Assembly: GCF_001721045.1 (NCBI RefSeq)
Contig: NZ_MDER01000046.1
Coordinates: 1 to 64,000, forward strand
Length of the DNA stretch: 64,000 bases
Direction: 5' to 3'
From: Paenibacillus nuruki
GTDB taxonomy: Bacteria > Bacillota > Bacilli > Paenibacillales > Paenibacillaceae
This document shows positions 17,136-25,732 of this stretch, piece by piece. The notes beneath the pieces were generated by a model that was not told the DNA's origin, searched no databases, and saw nothing but the letters and a program-made list of their open reading frames with translations. Numbering within the stretch: the stretch's first letter is position 1; every line of letters starts with the position of its first letter. The position numbers and the translations under genes are program-made.

Positions 17136-18686
17136 ATGATCGGAACATGGCTTGAAGAAATTAAATCCATATTACGACCAGAATTGAATAGTCTCGAAGA
17201 AGCGCTCAAAGCTTCTGCTGGAGATGAAGAAATAGAGCAAGCTGAAGCTACAATTGGTGTCTCTTTCCCTGATGATCTGAAAGAACTGTATCACATACAC
17301 AATGGCGAGTCTCGGAGTGGACCGGGGTTCTTTTTTGGCTTGCAATTTTTGAGTCTGGAAGAGATGGTTAGCGAATGGAAAATATGGTCAGAGCTTGAAC
17401 CGGAGTACCAGATGATGGGAGATCATTATTCGATTCCATCAGGTTGGATCAAAGAGCAATATATCAATCGTCACTGGATTCCTTTTTGTCATGATGGAGG
17501 GGGGAATCATCTAGGGATTGATTTGTCTCCTGCTGAACATGGAGTCGTTGGACAGGTAATTAATTTCGGACGTGATGAAGAAATGAAATATGTGATTGCG
17601 CGTAGTCTCGGTGAATTTATTCATTTTATGCGTGATACGGTTCGTCACGGAAATTATACGATTGAAGAAGATGATGGATTCAAATATTGGATGTATGGCC
17701 GTAATGAACAATCACGTATGTTGAAAGATGCTCAGGCCTATGCGCTTGCTGATCTACCCAAAGCCCATACACTAGCTAATGAATCAGAAATACCGTTAAA
17801 AGAATGGTTTGAGCAGTTGGATGATAGCTGGCGAGACCGAATTATCAACAAATCCAATACCGTGGAAGAGTTTGCTCGTGCTCATCAAATCTTTTTGATT
17901 CGTGAACAACTAACGGATATCACACCACTCGAACGTTGTCATGAAGTGCGTGAATTGATTCTAAGTGTCAATGATATTCAAGATATCCGTCCGCTTGCGA
18001 ATTGCCGTGAACTCAAAAAGTTATATCTTGTCCGTAATCCGATTCGGGATCTGACTCCATTACGAGGATTACCTTATTTGCAAATTGTGAATCTCGAAGG
18101 AACATTGATTGAAGACTTGGACCCTTTAGCCACATTACCGCATCTATGTAATCTAGATTGTACAGATACGCGTATTCAAGATTATACGCCTTTAGCCCAG
18201 ATGAAGCAGTTGACTACCCTTGCTCTTTCATCACCGTCACGTCAAGCGGTTCAAGCGTTATCTTCGATCACAGGACTGCGGGAATTGAAAGTATGCTCTC
18301 CTGGAGAATGGACAGCGGAGGACTGGCAACATATTAGTGAGTCGTTGTCTTTGCGCAAGCTTCATATCGAAGATGCTTATTTTGCTGATATGAGTTGTCT
18401 ACAAGCTTGTGACCAATTGGAAATGCTGACCATTCATGATACACGTATCTCTGATATCTCAGCGATTGCCGATTTGCCTAATCTGAAGCAATTGGAACTG
18501 AACAGTGGATGCCAGATTAGCAATATTGAGACGGTTTCCAAATCGGTTTCACTTGAACAATTCAGCGGATCGTTTGCTCAATTTCAGTTGTTAAAAGATA
18601 CATTCGCTCAATATGTGAAATTCCACAAAATTGTAGGCGAAATGACAGATGAAGAAGAAGAAATCTGGCATAGTCATATACGTTAA
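17136..18686 (+). CDS. SMI1/KNR4 (SUKH) domain fused to leucine-rich repeats
   Basis: A 516-residue cytoplasmic protein. Residues 1 to about 190 form a SUKH domain (ATIGVSFPDDLKELYHIHNG, then WIPFCHDGGGNHLGIDL). Residues about 265-490 are a series of bacterial leucine-rich repeats of the 'DITPLxxxxxLxxLxLxxN' kind (DIRPLANCRELKKLYLVRNP, DLTPLRGLPYLQIVNLEG, ISAIADLPNLKQLEL). SUKH proteins often act as immunity proteins against nuclease toxins, while LRRs bind other proteins, so this is probably a binding or neutralising protein. AGGAGG lies 7 bases before the ATG. No toxin gene is adjacent. Confidence 0.85.
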   Translation: MIGTWLEEIKSILRPELNSLEEALKASAGDEEIEQAEATIGVSFPDDLKELYHIHNGESRSGPGFFFGLQFLSLEEMVSEWKIWSELEPEYQMMGDHYSIPSGWIKEQYINRHWIPFCHDGGGNHLGIDLSPAEHGVVGQVINFGRDEEMKYVIARSLGEFIHFMRDTVRHGNYTIEEDDGFKYWMYGRNEQSRMLKDAQAYALADLPKAHTLANESEIPLKEWFEQLDDSWRDRIINKSNTVEEFARAHQIFLIREQLTDITPLERCHEVRELILSVNDIQDIRPLANCRELKKLYLVRNPIRDLTPLRGLPYLQIVNLEGTLIEDLDPLATLPHLCNLDCTDTRIQDYTPLAQMKQLTTLALSSPSRQAVQALSSITGLRELKVCSPGEWTAEDWQHISESLSLRKLHIEDAYFADMSCLQACDQLEMLTIHDTRISDISAIADLPNLKQLELNSGCQISNIETVSKSVSLEQFSGSFAQFQLLKDTFAQYVKFHKIVGEMTDEEEEIWHSHIR

Positions 18687-18717
18687 TACGCTATATTTTG
18701 AATATAATATAAATCAC

Positions 18718-18757
18718 AAAAAACTCTGTATCGCTAAAAAGATACAGAGTTTTTTTA
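18718..18757 (+). terminator. Terminator of the SUKH-LRR gene
   Basis: AAACTCTGTATC / GATACAGAGTTT with flanking A6 and T7 runs. Confidence 0.9.
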
Positions 18758-18855
18758 TTTTTTACCTAAAATGATAAAAATGTAGTTGACTATCAAATTT
18801 TATTTTAGGTATAATTTACTAATAAATAACATATATTTGAAAAAGGAGTGATATT

Positions 18856-20217
18856 TTGAAAACGAAATTAGTAGGTATAACAGCAGTACTTGTGACATTA
18901 GGCTTAGGTTGGGGAGGAATAACCACCCATGCACAGACTCCAGCAATACATAAAGATTTGGGGGTAACTACACCTCTAGTCCAAAATGTTGCGCCAAACA
19001 ATGGATTGAACAACTCTAAAGATTTCTTGGTTATCCCAAAAAGTGAATTATCACAATCCATCACGTTGCCGTCGTCTGCTCGTTCATTCAGTGCAGTAGC
19101 TGACGATACGTATGGAACGAATACCACACCGGATCAAGCTTTGTTTATTCAGACAGGACAAGCCTATCAAGGGTACATTGCTGCTGAAGGAGAAAGTCGC
19201 TGGTTTTATACTCAAGTCACTAATCCAGCGAAACTGACTTCTTTTTTAAGTGTAGTCAATTCGGCTACGGTTGATTATGATCTTTCACTGTATTATTTGA
19301 ATGAAGAGACATCTGAGATCGAGCAGGTCGCTTTTTCTACCAAAGGTCCAACACAATATGAACAGCTTAGTCATATTGCTAAAGCAGGATATTATTTTAT
19401 TAGAGTAAGTTCTTATCAAGGAGCAGATACCACTAATCCATTTACTGTATTTGCTGTCACTTCAGATAGTTATGATGCAAGCGAGCCTGATGATAATCCG
19501 TGGTTAGCCAAAGATAAAGGATCAGCACCTTTTGTCAGCACACAGAATATTGATAATCGTTTTGATGAAGATTGGACAAAAGTCACTTTGACAGCTCAAT
19601 CCAAAATGAACCTTCGTCTAGACAACACATCTGCTTATGGAACGTATCAATTACAGTTATTTAATGCGAATCTGGTGAGTCAAGGAACACTGGCACAGAA
19701 TACCAACGGTCAAGTGACACTACCTGCGGGAACGTATTATATTCAAGTCTTAGCACCTTCTACATTTGATCTAACGACTCCATACAAATTATCTGTTAAT
19801 TATCAGACAGCAGATGTATCCAGAGTTGCGATTAGTAATATTACAACAGATGGTGGTGTCTATGGATTTATTAATTATGGACAAGGTAATAAGTGGCGTG
19901 TCAAAAACAATATCGTGATCTCAGGTCGTGCTTTTGATGCTACAGGCAATCCGGTAGCGAACGCTATTGTAACGACTAATATCACTACAATTCTCAATGG
20001 CAAAGTGATTCCCGGAACAGCTACGACAGATGCTTCAGGTAACTTTACAATGCCGGTCAATATTGATAATCCAGGAGTAGGACAATATACTTTCCAATCA
20101 TCCAAATACAGACATTATTATGATATTGTCAGAATCCAATTTTTCAGCAACGGTAAGCCATTAAATTCAGACATTAGCACACTGTATCATTTCGCTTATG
20201 AAATCTACACAGGTTGA
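18856..20217 (+). CDS. Secreted protein with two pre-peptidase-C-like domains
   Basis: A 453-residue exported protein. The signal peptide MKTKLVGITAVLVTLGLGWG is followed by an AQTPA cleavage region. Two beta-sandwich modules resembling bacterial pre-peptidase C-terminal domains follow: about 95-205 (GYIAAEGESRWFYTQV, YDLSLYYLNEE, AGYYFIRVSSY) and about 212-325 (DEDWTKVTLTA, YQLQLFNAN, LPAGTYYIQVLAP). The C-terminal part (NIVISGRAFDATGNPVANAI) looks like a carboxypeptidase-regulatory or Ig-like fold. No catalytic domain is present. Start is TTG, 6 bases after AAAGGAGTG. Probably a secreted or surface binding protein. Confidence 0.78.
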   Translation: MKTKLVGITAVLVTLGLGWGGITTHAQTPAIHKDLGVTTPLVQNVAPNNGLNNSKDFLVIPKSELSQSITLPSSARSFSAVADDTYGTNTTPDQALFIQTGQAYQGYIAAEGESRWFYTQVTNPAKLTSFLSVVNSATVDYDLSLYYLNEETSEIEQVAFSTKGPTQYEQLSHIAKAGYYFIRVSSYQGADTTNPFTVFAVTSDSYDASEPDDNPWLAKDKGSAPFVSTQNIDNRFDEDWTKVTLTAQSKMNLRLDNTSAYGTYQLQLFNANLVSQGTLAQNTNGQVTLPAGTYYIQVLAPSTFDLTTPYKLSVNYQTADVSRVAISNITTDGGVYGFINYGQGNKWRVKNNIVISGRAFDATGNPVANAIVTTNITTILNGKVIPGTATTDASGNFTMPVNIDNPGVGQYTFQSSKYRHYYDIVRIQFFSNGKPLNSDISTLYHFAYEIYTG

Positions 20218-20391
20218 CCATAATTTAAAAAATGATAGCATCTTGCGTAAAAAATGACATAACCGTTTTCAGAATCTTTTGCAAATGAATGATAAATGCG
20301 ATGTAACAACAGTGAAAAAGTAGAGAAACGATGAAAAAGAGAGAAAATAGGAGCCTGCGATAGATAACTTTTCAATAGTTATCTGAAAATG

Positions 20392-20419
20392 AAAGCTGTG
20401 ATGATTCACAGCTTTTTTT
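20392..20419 (+). terminator. Terminator before the kdp leader
   Basis: AAAGCTGTG / CACAGCTTT, 6-base loop, T7. It insulates the kdp transcription unit from the secreted-protein gene. A second small inverted repeat (AGATAACT / AGTTATCT) is at 20362-20384. Confidence 0.85.
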
Positions 20420-20434
20420 GCGTCTTTTCTCAGC

Positions 20435-20463
20435 TTTACAGTTGACAAGGACAGGCGTATTAT
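20435..20463 (+). promoter_or_regulatory. Sigma-A promoter of the kdp operon
   Basis: TTTACA (20435-20440), 17-base spacer, TATTAT (20458-20463). It lies about 65 bases before the first riboswitch aptamer. I see no comparable promoter between the two riboswitches. Confidence 0.6.
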
Positions 20464-20526
20464 TCATTGCAGGCAGTTGATGAATACGATTCAGCAACTG
20501 ATATAAATGAAGTTTCCAATGTTTTT

Positions 20527-20712
20527 GATCGCTGAGTTTTCGGTGCTAACCGAAAAACGGGGGAACCAAATTGCGATTTCACAAAACGGTGTGAGAGCCG
20601 GAATGTGAATCGTTGGGGTGAATCTGCATACTGACTAACCATGGTACAGTCAGACAATGCAGTAGGGCGACTCTCACCGCCCGAATCCGACAGCTAACCT
20701 CGTAAGCGTGGA
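20527..20712 (+). promoter_or_regulatory. c-di-AMP riboswitch 1 (ydaO type)
   Basis: All conserved blocks of the ydaO/yuaA aptamer are present in order: CGCT (P1 5' strand), GGGGGAACCAAA, TTGGGGTGAAT, a variable hairpin (CTGACT...AGTCAG), TAGGGCGAC, GCCCGAATCCGACAGCTAAC and CTCGTAAGCG (P1 3' strand). It senses cyclic di-AMP and in known cases switches potassium-uptake genes off when ligand binds. A terminator follows within 35 bases. Confidence 0.95.
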
Positions 20713-20744
20713 TAGGAGAGAAGTGTGAAGCTTGTGCCGATCTG

Positions 20745-20773
20745 ACACAGTGTAATACGACTCTGTGTTTTTT
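20745..20773 (+). terminator. Intrinsic terminator of riboswitch 1
   Basis: ACACAG / CTGTGT stem followed by a T6 run, directly after aptamer 1. The stem is short, so read-through may be appreciable. Confidence 0.7.
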
Positions 20774-20793
20774 GATATGTTAACAATGTCACA

Positions 20794-20953
20794 ACGCTTA
20801 ATTTTCATATGCATATGAAAAGCGGGGGAACCAATCGTTGATGAAGAGGACTGATAGGAAATGATCAGGATCTACACAACATGGGGTGAATTCCGGTATC
20901 TACCGGAACGGGCAATCTTCCAGCCCGAATCCGACAGCTAACTCCGTAAGCGT
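20794..20953 (+). promoter_or_regulatory. c-di-AMP riboswitch 2 (ydaO type), in tandem
   Basis: A second complete aptamer: ACGCTTA (P1 5', 20794-20800), a palindromic TTCATATGCATATGAA stem, GGGGGAACCAATCG, ATGGGGTGAATTCC, a CCGGTATCTACCGG hairpin, CGGGCAA, GCCCGAATCCGACAGCTAAC, and TAAGCGT (20947-20953) pairing with the 5' strand. Its peripheral stems differ from riboswitch 1, so the two are diverged copies and not a recent exact duplication. Confidence 0.95.
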
Positions 20954-21012
20954 ATAAGGGAGAACTCCTAACCAGCAACTCGGCAGGTACACAATAAGTG
21001 TGCGTGTTTGTA

Positions 21013-21056
21013 GAAGTCTGGGGAAAAGTTCTGCTTTTCTCCAGGCTTCTTTTTTT
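21013..21056 (+). terminator. Intrinsic terminator of riboswitch 2
   Basis: Long stem GAAGTCTGGGGAAAA / TTTTCTCCAGGCTTC with a 7-base loop and T7. It is stronger than the terminator of riboswitch 1 and is the last barrier before the kdp genes. Confidence 0.9.
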
Positions 21057-21111
21057 GTGCCTTTTTTAGCAAATTATAGTAACCAAAATGAATGCAGGGA
21101 GTTCTTCACAT

Positions 21112-21219
21112 ATGATGGATATATTAATGATTGGATTGGTTTTGTTGATTACTATAGGGTTGAGCGGGTTGCTGCAATGGGCATCTGTAGCTATCGGAGA
21201 AAGAAGGAATGAGCGATGA
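21112..21219 (+). CDS. 35-residue membrane peptide upstream of kdpF
   Basis: The reading frame MMDILMIGLVLLITIGLSGL, then LQWASVAIGERRNER, encodes one membrane helix and a charged cytosolic tail. AGGGAG lies 10 bases upstream of the ATG at 21112. The stop overlaps the kdpF start by four bases (ATGA), arguing for translation and coupling. An in-frame ATG at 21088 lacks a site. I do not recognise a named family. Position suggests an extra small subunit or assembly factor of the Kdp complex. Confidence 0.65.
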   Translation: MMDILMIGLVLLITIGLSGLLQWASVAIGERRNER

Positions 21220-21296
21220 CTTGGCTGCTGTGGATTATTATTGGTGGATTAACCATTTATCTATGTTACGCATTAATTTATCCAGAAAAATTCTAA
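21216..21296 (+). CDS. kdpF: K+-transporting ATPase KdpF subunit
   Basis: A 26-residue single-helix protein, MTWLLWIIIGGLTIYLCYAL then IYPEKF. The ending 'YALIxPExF' is the hallmark of KdpF, which binds KdpA lipid-facing surfaces and stabilises the KdpFABC complex. AAGGAATGAG precedes the ATG, which overlaps the preceding stop. kdpA follows after 19 bases. Confidence 0.88.
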   Translation: MTWLLWIIIGGLTIYLCYALIYPEKF

Positions 21297-21315
21297 TGGG
21301 TCAGGGGAGAACATC

Positions 21316-22986
21316 GTGAGTATCTTTTCATATATCGGAATTGCAGTCACTTTTATTATCGCTTTAATCATCGCTCGTCCAACCGGACATTATATTGCAC
21401 ATGCTTTTGACAATACACCCAATCGATTAGATCGTTGGTTTCATCCTATTGAAAAATGGATTTACAAGTTCGGTGGAATCAAAGGTGAAAATCAGACATG
21501 GAAGCAATATGCAGGAGCCGTATTGATCAGTAATACAGTCATCTTGCTTATCGCTTATGCGATCTTCCGTCTTCAACATGTATTACCTTTGAACCCAGCA
21601 GGCATTACGAATATGAGCCCTGATCTAGCGTTCAATACAGCGATTAGCTTTATGACGAATACCAATTTACAGCATTATAGTGGTGAAAGTGGTTTATCTT
21701 TATTTTCACAGATGACAGCGATTATCTTTATGATGTTTGTATCACCGGCAACAGGGATTGCGGTTGCGATTGCATTTATTAGAGGAATAACCGGTAAGCC
21801 ACTAGGTAATTTCTTTACGGATCTAGTACGGGCAATTACACGCATTTTGTTACCTCTTACTTTTATTATGGCGCTTGTGTTTGTTGGATTAGGTATGCCG
21901 CAGACGTTGCATACTGTAGTGACAGCTCAGACGTTACAAGGAACAGAGCAACAGATTGGTGTAGGTCCAATTGGATCATTTCTAGCGATCAAAGAATTAG
22001 GGAATAACGGTGGTGGTTACTTTGGAGCCAACTCTGCACATCCTTTTGAAAATCCAGGTGGATTCAGTAATATGTTGCAAATGCTGATGATGTTACTGGT
22101 TCCAATGTCATTGCCATTTACGTACGGTAAAATGGTCGGCAACTCGAAGCAAGGCCGAGTATTATTCGTTTCGATGGTTATGATGTTTGTCGTGATGCTT
22201 AGTGTATCTCTAGCAAGTGAATATCAAGGAAATCCATTGATTAATCAATTAGGTATCCAGCACAATGCAGGATCGATGGAAGGTAAAGAAGTACGATTAG
22301 GCGAAGCTCAATCTTCGTTCTACTCTGTAGTTACTACCGCTTCAGAGACTGGTGCTGTCAATAACATGCATGATACGTTAACACCACTCGGTGGATTGAT
22401 TGCACTAGGAAATATGATGCTAAATACAGTATTTGGCGGTTCAGGTGTAGGACTGTTGAATATTCTAATGTATGCCATTATTGCGGTGTTCTTATCCGGT
22501 CTTATGGTTGGACGCACACCTGAATTTCTCGGTCGCAAAATTGAAGGCAAAGAAATGAAATTGATTGCCGTCACATTACTTATTCAGCCTCTACTGGTCT
22601 TAGCGCCTACAGCGATTGCTTTAATGACGCAGGCAGATACGATTTCGAATCCGGGTTATCATGGACTGACTCAAGCGCTCTATGAATTTACATCATCAGC
22701 AGCCAATAACGGTTCAGGATTTGAAGGGTTGGGCGATAACACACCATTCTGGAATATCATGACAGGTGTTGTAATGTTTATCAGCCGTTACTTCTCAATG
22801 GTAACATTATTAGCTGTTGCAGGCTCGTTAATGGCGAAAAAACCTGTTCCAGAAACAAGCGGAACGTTACGAACAGATCAAGCGTTATTCGGCGGTATGT
22901 TTATTATTTCTGTTATTTTAGTCGGTGCGCTTACGTTTTTCCCGGTAGTTGTACTTGGACCTATTGCAGAAATGCTCACATTGTAA
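21316..22986 (+). CDS. kdpA: K+-transporting ATPase subunit A
   Basis: A 556-residue channel-like subunit that selects and carries potassium, related to Trk/Ktr transporters with four pseudo-repeats. Recognisable selectivity and pore segments include [48 protein letters not shown] and [16 protein letters not shown], one per repeat. About ten membrane helices are expected. It starts at GTG after GGGGAG. Full length for the family. Confidence 0.95.
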   Translation: MSIFSYIGIAVTFIIALIIARPTGHYIAHAFDNTPNRLDRWFHPIEKWIYKFGGIKGENQTWKQYAGAVLISNTVILLIAYAIFRLQHVLPLNPAGITNMSPDLAFNTAISFMTNTNLQHYSGESGLSLFSQMTAIIFMMFVSPATGIAVAIAFIRGITGKPLGNFFTDLVRAITRILLPLTFIMALVFVGLGMPQTLHTVVTAQTLQGTEQQIGVGPIGSFLAIKELGNNGGGYFGANSAHPFENPGGFSNMLQMLMMLLVPMSLPFTYGKMVGNSKQGRVLFVSMVMMFVVMLSVSLASEYQGNPLINQLGIQHNAGSMEGKEVRLGEAQSSFYSVVTTASETGAVNNMHDTLTPLGGLIALGNMMLNTVFGGSGVGLLNILMYAIIAVFLSGLMVGRTPEFLGRKIEGKEMKLIAVTLLIQPLLVLAPTAIALMTQADTISNPGYHGLTQALYEFTSSAANNGSGFEGLGDNTPFWNIMTGVVMFISRYFSMVTLLAVAGSLMAKKPVPETSGTLRTDQALFGGMFIISVILVGALTFFPVVVLGPIAEMLTL

Positions 22987-23060
22987 CAGCAACATCTTAT
23001 CTTTTTCTATCAATATATAGTGCGTGTATACTACCAAACGCTAAGTGGAGGAACAATGTA

Positions 23061-25088
23061 ATGAAAAGTAAATCATCAATGATGAGCCGGGACTTGATCT
23101 CCAAAGCTTTACAGCAGTCCGTGATCAAATTAAATCCTAAACTGATGGCACGTAATCCAGTAATGTTTGTAGTAGAAGTAGGCTTGATTATTAGTTTATT
23201 GTTAATTTTTGTCCCTAATGCTTTTGGCGAATCGGTTTCAACAGGATTTAATATTGCTGTCGCTATTATTCTTTTGTTCACGATACTATTTGCGAACTTT
23301 GCAGAAGCGTTAGCCGAAGGACGAGGTAAAGCTCAAGCCGATTCCATGAAAAATACGCAAAAAGAAATTATTGCGAATCGGATCGAAGGCGAGCAGATTG
23401 TCGCTGTATCTTCCACTCAACTACGTAAAGGCGATATCGTCAAAGTGGTACAGGGCGAAATGATTCCTGGTGATGGCGAAGTCATTAAAGGACTGGCATC
23501 TGTGGACGAATCAGCGATTACAGGCGAATCAGCTCCCGTGATCAAAGAAGCAGGTGGAGACTTTAGTTCTGTCACTGGTGGTACGATGGTGATTAGTGAT
23601 GAGATCATTATTCGTATTACAAGCGATCCAGGTGAATCGTTTATGGATCGGATGATTAGTCTGGTCGAAGGTGCTGAACGTCAGAAGACACCTAATGAAA
23701 TTGCGCTAAACACAGTGTTGATAAGCTTAACAATTATCTTTTTAATGGTTGTTGTTACATTGCCTTTTATGGCGAGCTACTTAAATATTGTTCTATCTGT
23801 ACCTGTACTTATTGCGTTGTTAGTCTGCTTAATACCAACAACGATCGGTGGATTGTTATCTGCTATCGGGATTGCTGGGATGGATCGGGTCACACGCTTT
23901 AATGTATTAGCAATGTCAGGGAAAGCAGTAGAAGCTTCTGGTGATATCAATACGATTATTTTAGATAAAACAGGTACGATTACGTATGGTAATCGGATGG
24001 CTAGCGAATTTGTACCCACAGAAGGACATTCACCACAAGAAGTCGGCGAATGGGCAGCCGTAAGTTCTGCTTTTGACGAGACACCAGAAGGTCGTTCTGT
24101 TCTAGAATTGATGAAAAAGCAAAATTGGGAATATCCGCAATCGTTAAGCGAAGGCGCAGAGATTATCGAGTTCCGTGCAGAGACACGAATGAGCGGTCTG
24201 GATCTTACCGATGGTCGCAAAGTACGTAAAGGTGCGGTCGATGCAATCAGAAAATGGGTTGTGTCTCAGGGAGGAACTATTCCGGATAATTTACAAGCCA
24301 ATAATGATGCTATTGCTTCTGCTGGAGGAACACCTCTTGCAGTGGCTGTAGATCAAGAAATTTATGGATTGATTTATCTTAAAGATACAGTCAAAGCAGG
24401 TATGAAAGAACGTTTTGAACAAATGCGTAGTATGGGTATCAAAACGATTATGTGTACAGGGGATAATCCACTAACCGCAGCAACGATTGCAAGGGAAGCA
24501 GGAGTGGATGATTATATCGCTGAAAGTACGCCGGAAGACAAAATAGCCGTTATTCGCCGTGAACAAGCAGAAGGTAAATTAGTTGCAATGACAGGTGATG
24601 GTACCAATGATGCACCTGCACTTGCACAAGCCGATGTAGGGATTGCGATGAATAGTGGTACAGTTGCTGCCAAAGAAGCAGCCAATATGATCGATCTGGA
24701 TTCCGATCCTTCCAAAATTATCGAAGTGGTCGCTATTGGTAAACAGCTATTAATGACTCGTGGTAGCTTAACCACATTCAGTATTGCGAATGATATTGCT
24801 AAATATTTTGCAATTATTCCAGCGATGTTTATGGTGGCTATTCCGCAAATGCAAGTGCTGAATATTATGAACCTACATTCACCAATGTCTGCTATTTTAT
24901 CAGCGCTAATCTTTAATGCCATCATTATTCCGATTCTGATTCCACTAGCGATGAAAGGTGTCGCTTATAAGCCAATGAGTTCTACTAAATTATTGCGTCG
25001 TAATCTATTTATCTATGGATTTGGGGGAGTAGTCGTTCCTTTTGTTGGTATCAAATGTATTGATTTGATTATGCAGACTTTTTTATAA
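23061..25088 (+). CDS. kdpB: K+-transporting P-type ATPase subunit B
   Basis: A 675-residue P-type ATPase that powers KdpA. Seen in the sequence: actuator TGES (154-157, whose serine is the inhibitory phosphorylation site in the E. coli enzyme), phosphorylation motif DKTGT with Asp302, KGA nucleotide-binding motif, and hinge [20 protein letters not shown] (shortened GDGxNDxP). GGAGGAA lies before the ATG. 74 bases separate it from kdpA. Confidence 0.95.
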   Translation: MKSKSSMMSRDLISKALQQSVIKLNPKLMARNPVMFVVEVGLIISLLLIFVPNAFGESVSTGFNIAVAIILLFTILFANFAEALAEGRGKAQADSMKNTQKEIIANRIEGEQIVAVSSTQLRKGDIVKVVQGEMIPGDGEVIKGLASVDESAITGESAPVIKEAGGDFSSVTGGTMVISDEIIIRITSDPGESFMDRMISLVEGAERQKTPNEIALNTVLISLTIIFLMVVVTLPFMASYLNIVLSVPVLIALLVCLIPTTIGGLLSAIGIAGMDRVTRFNVLAMSGKAVEASGDINTIILDKTGTITYGNRMASEFVPTEGHSPQEVGEWAAVSSAFDETPEGRSVLELMKKQNWEYPQSLSEGAEIIEFRAETRMSGLDLTDGRKVRKGAVDAIRKWVVSQGGTIPDNLQANNDAIASAGGTPLAVAVDQEIYGLIYLKDTVKAGMKERFEQMRSMGIKTIMCTGDNPLTAATIAREAGVDDYIAESTPEDKIAVIRREQAEGKLVAMTGDGTNDAPALAQADVGIAMNSGTVAAKEAANMIDLDSDPSKIIEVVAIGKQLLMTRGSLTTFSIANDIAKYFAIIPAMFMVAIPQMQVLNIMNLHSPMSAILSALIFNAIIIPILIPLAMKGVAYKPMSSTKLLRRNLFIYGFGGVVVPFVGIKCIDLIMQTFL

Positions 25089-25156
25089 GAAATAAGTTCA
25101 ACGAACGATACAGATACTTTGAAATGACTACTAAGAAATGAAGGGAAAGAATAGGT

Positions 25157-25732
25157 ATGAAAACGGTATGGGTGACTTTACGAACAAGTATCATTTTATT
25201 TCTGATCTGTTGTGTGTTCTATCAACTAGCAGTTACAGGGGTTGCGCAAGCATTGATGTCCAAGCAGGCGGATGGAAGTCTTATTTATAATAGTAACAAT
25301 CAGGTTGTTGGTTCCGAACTGATCGGACAATCATTTACAGAACCTCAATATTTTCAAGGACGGATATCCAGTATTGATTACAATGCGAATGGATCAGGAT
25401 CACCAAACTTTGCACCATCTAATCCAGAATTGCTCAAACGCCTGCAAGAATCTGTAGGTACATGGCAAAAGCAAAATCCAGATGTTCCCGTATCTTCTTT
25501 ACCGGTAGATTTGATCACCAATTCAGGTTCAGGATTGGATCCTGATATTAGCCCTGAATCCGCTAAAGCTCAGATTCCAAGAATTAGTTCATTAACAGGA
25601 GTCTCAGCAGATCAGTTACAAGCTTTAGTTCAGCAAAATACATCATCCCGACAATTAGGTATATTCGGTGAACCAGCCGTTAATGTATTGAAACTGAATC
25701 TAGCTTTGCAAAAAGAGCTGTCTGCATCATGA
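25157..25732 (+). CDS. kdpC: K+-transporting ATPase subunit C
   Basis: A 191-residue subunit with one N-terminal membrane helix (RTSIILFLICCVFYQLAVTG) and an extracytoplasmic domain. Family signatures are GSELIGQSFTEPQYFQGR, SGSGLDPDISPESA and the C-terminal FGEPAVNVLKLNLAL. It is thought to aid potassium delivery to KdpA. It overlaps the next gene by four bases. Confidence 0.95.
   Translation: MKTVWVTLRTSIILFLICCVFYQLAVTGVAQALMSKQADGSLIYNSNNQVVGSELIGQSFTEPQYFQGRISSIDYNANGSGSPNFAPSNPELLKRLQESVGTWQKQNPDVPVSSLPVDLITNSGSGLDPDISPESAKAQIPRISSLTGVSADQLQALVQQNTSSRQLGIFGEPAVNVLKLNLALQKELSAS

Noticed and set aside
21000-21212. A 70-codon frame across the riboswitch 2 terminator
   Set aside because: It starts inside the terminator region and overlaps the better-supported 35-residue peptide in another frame.
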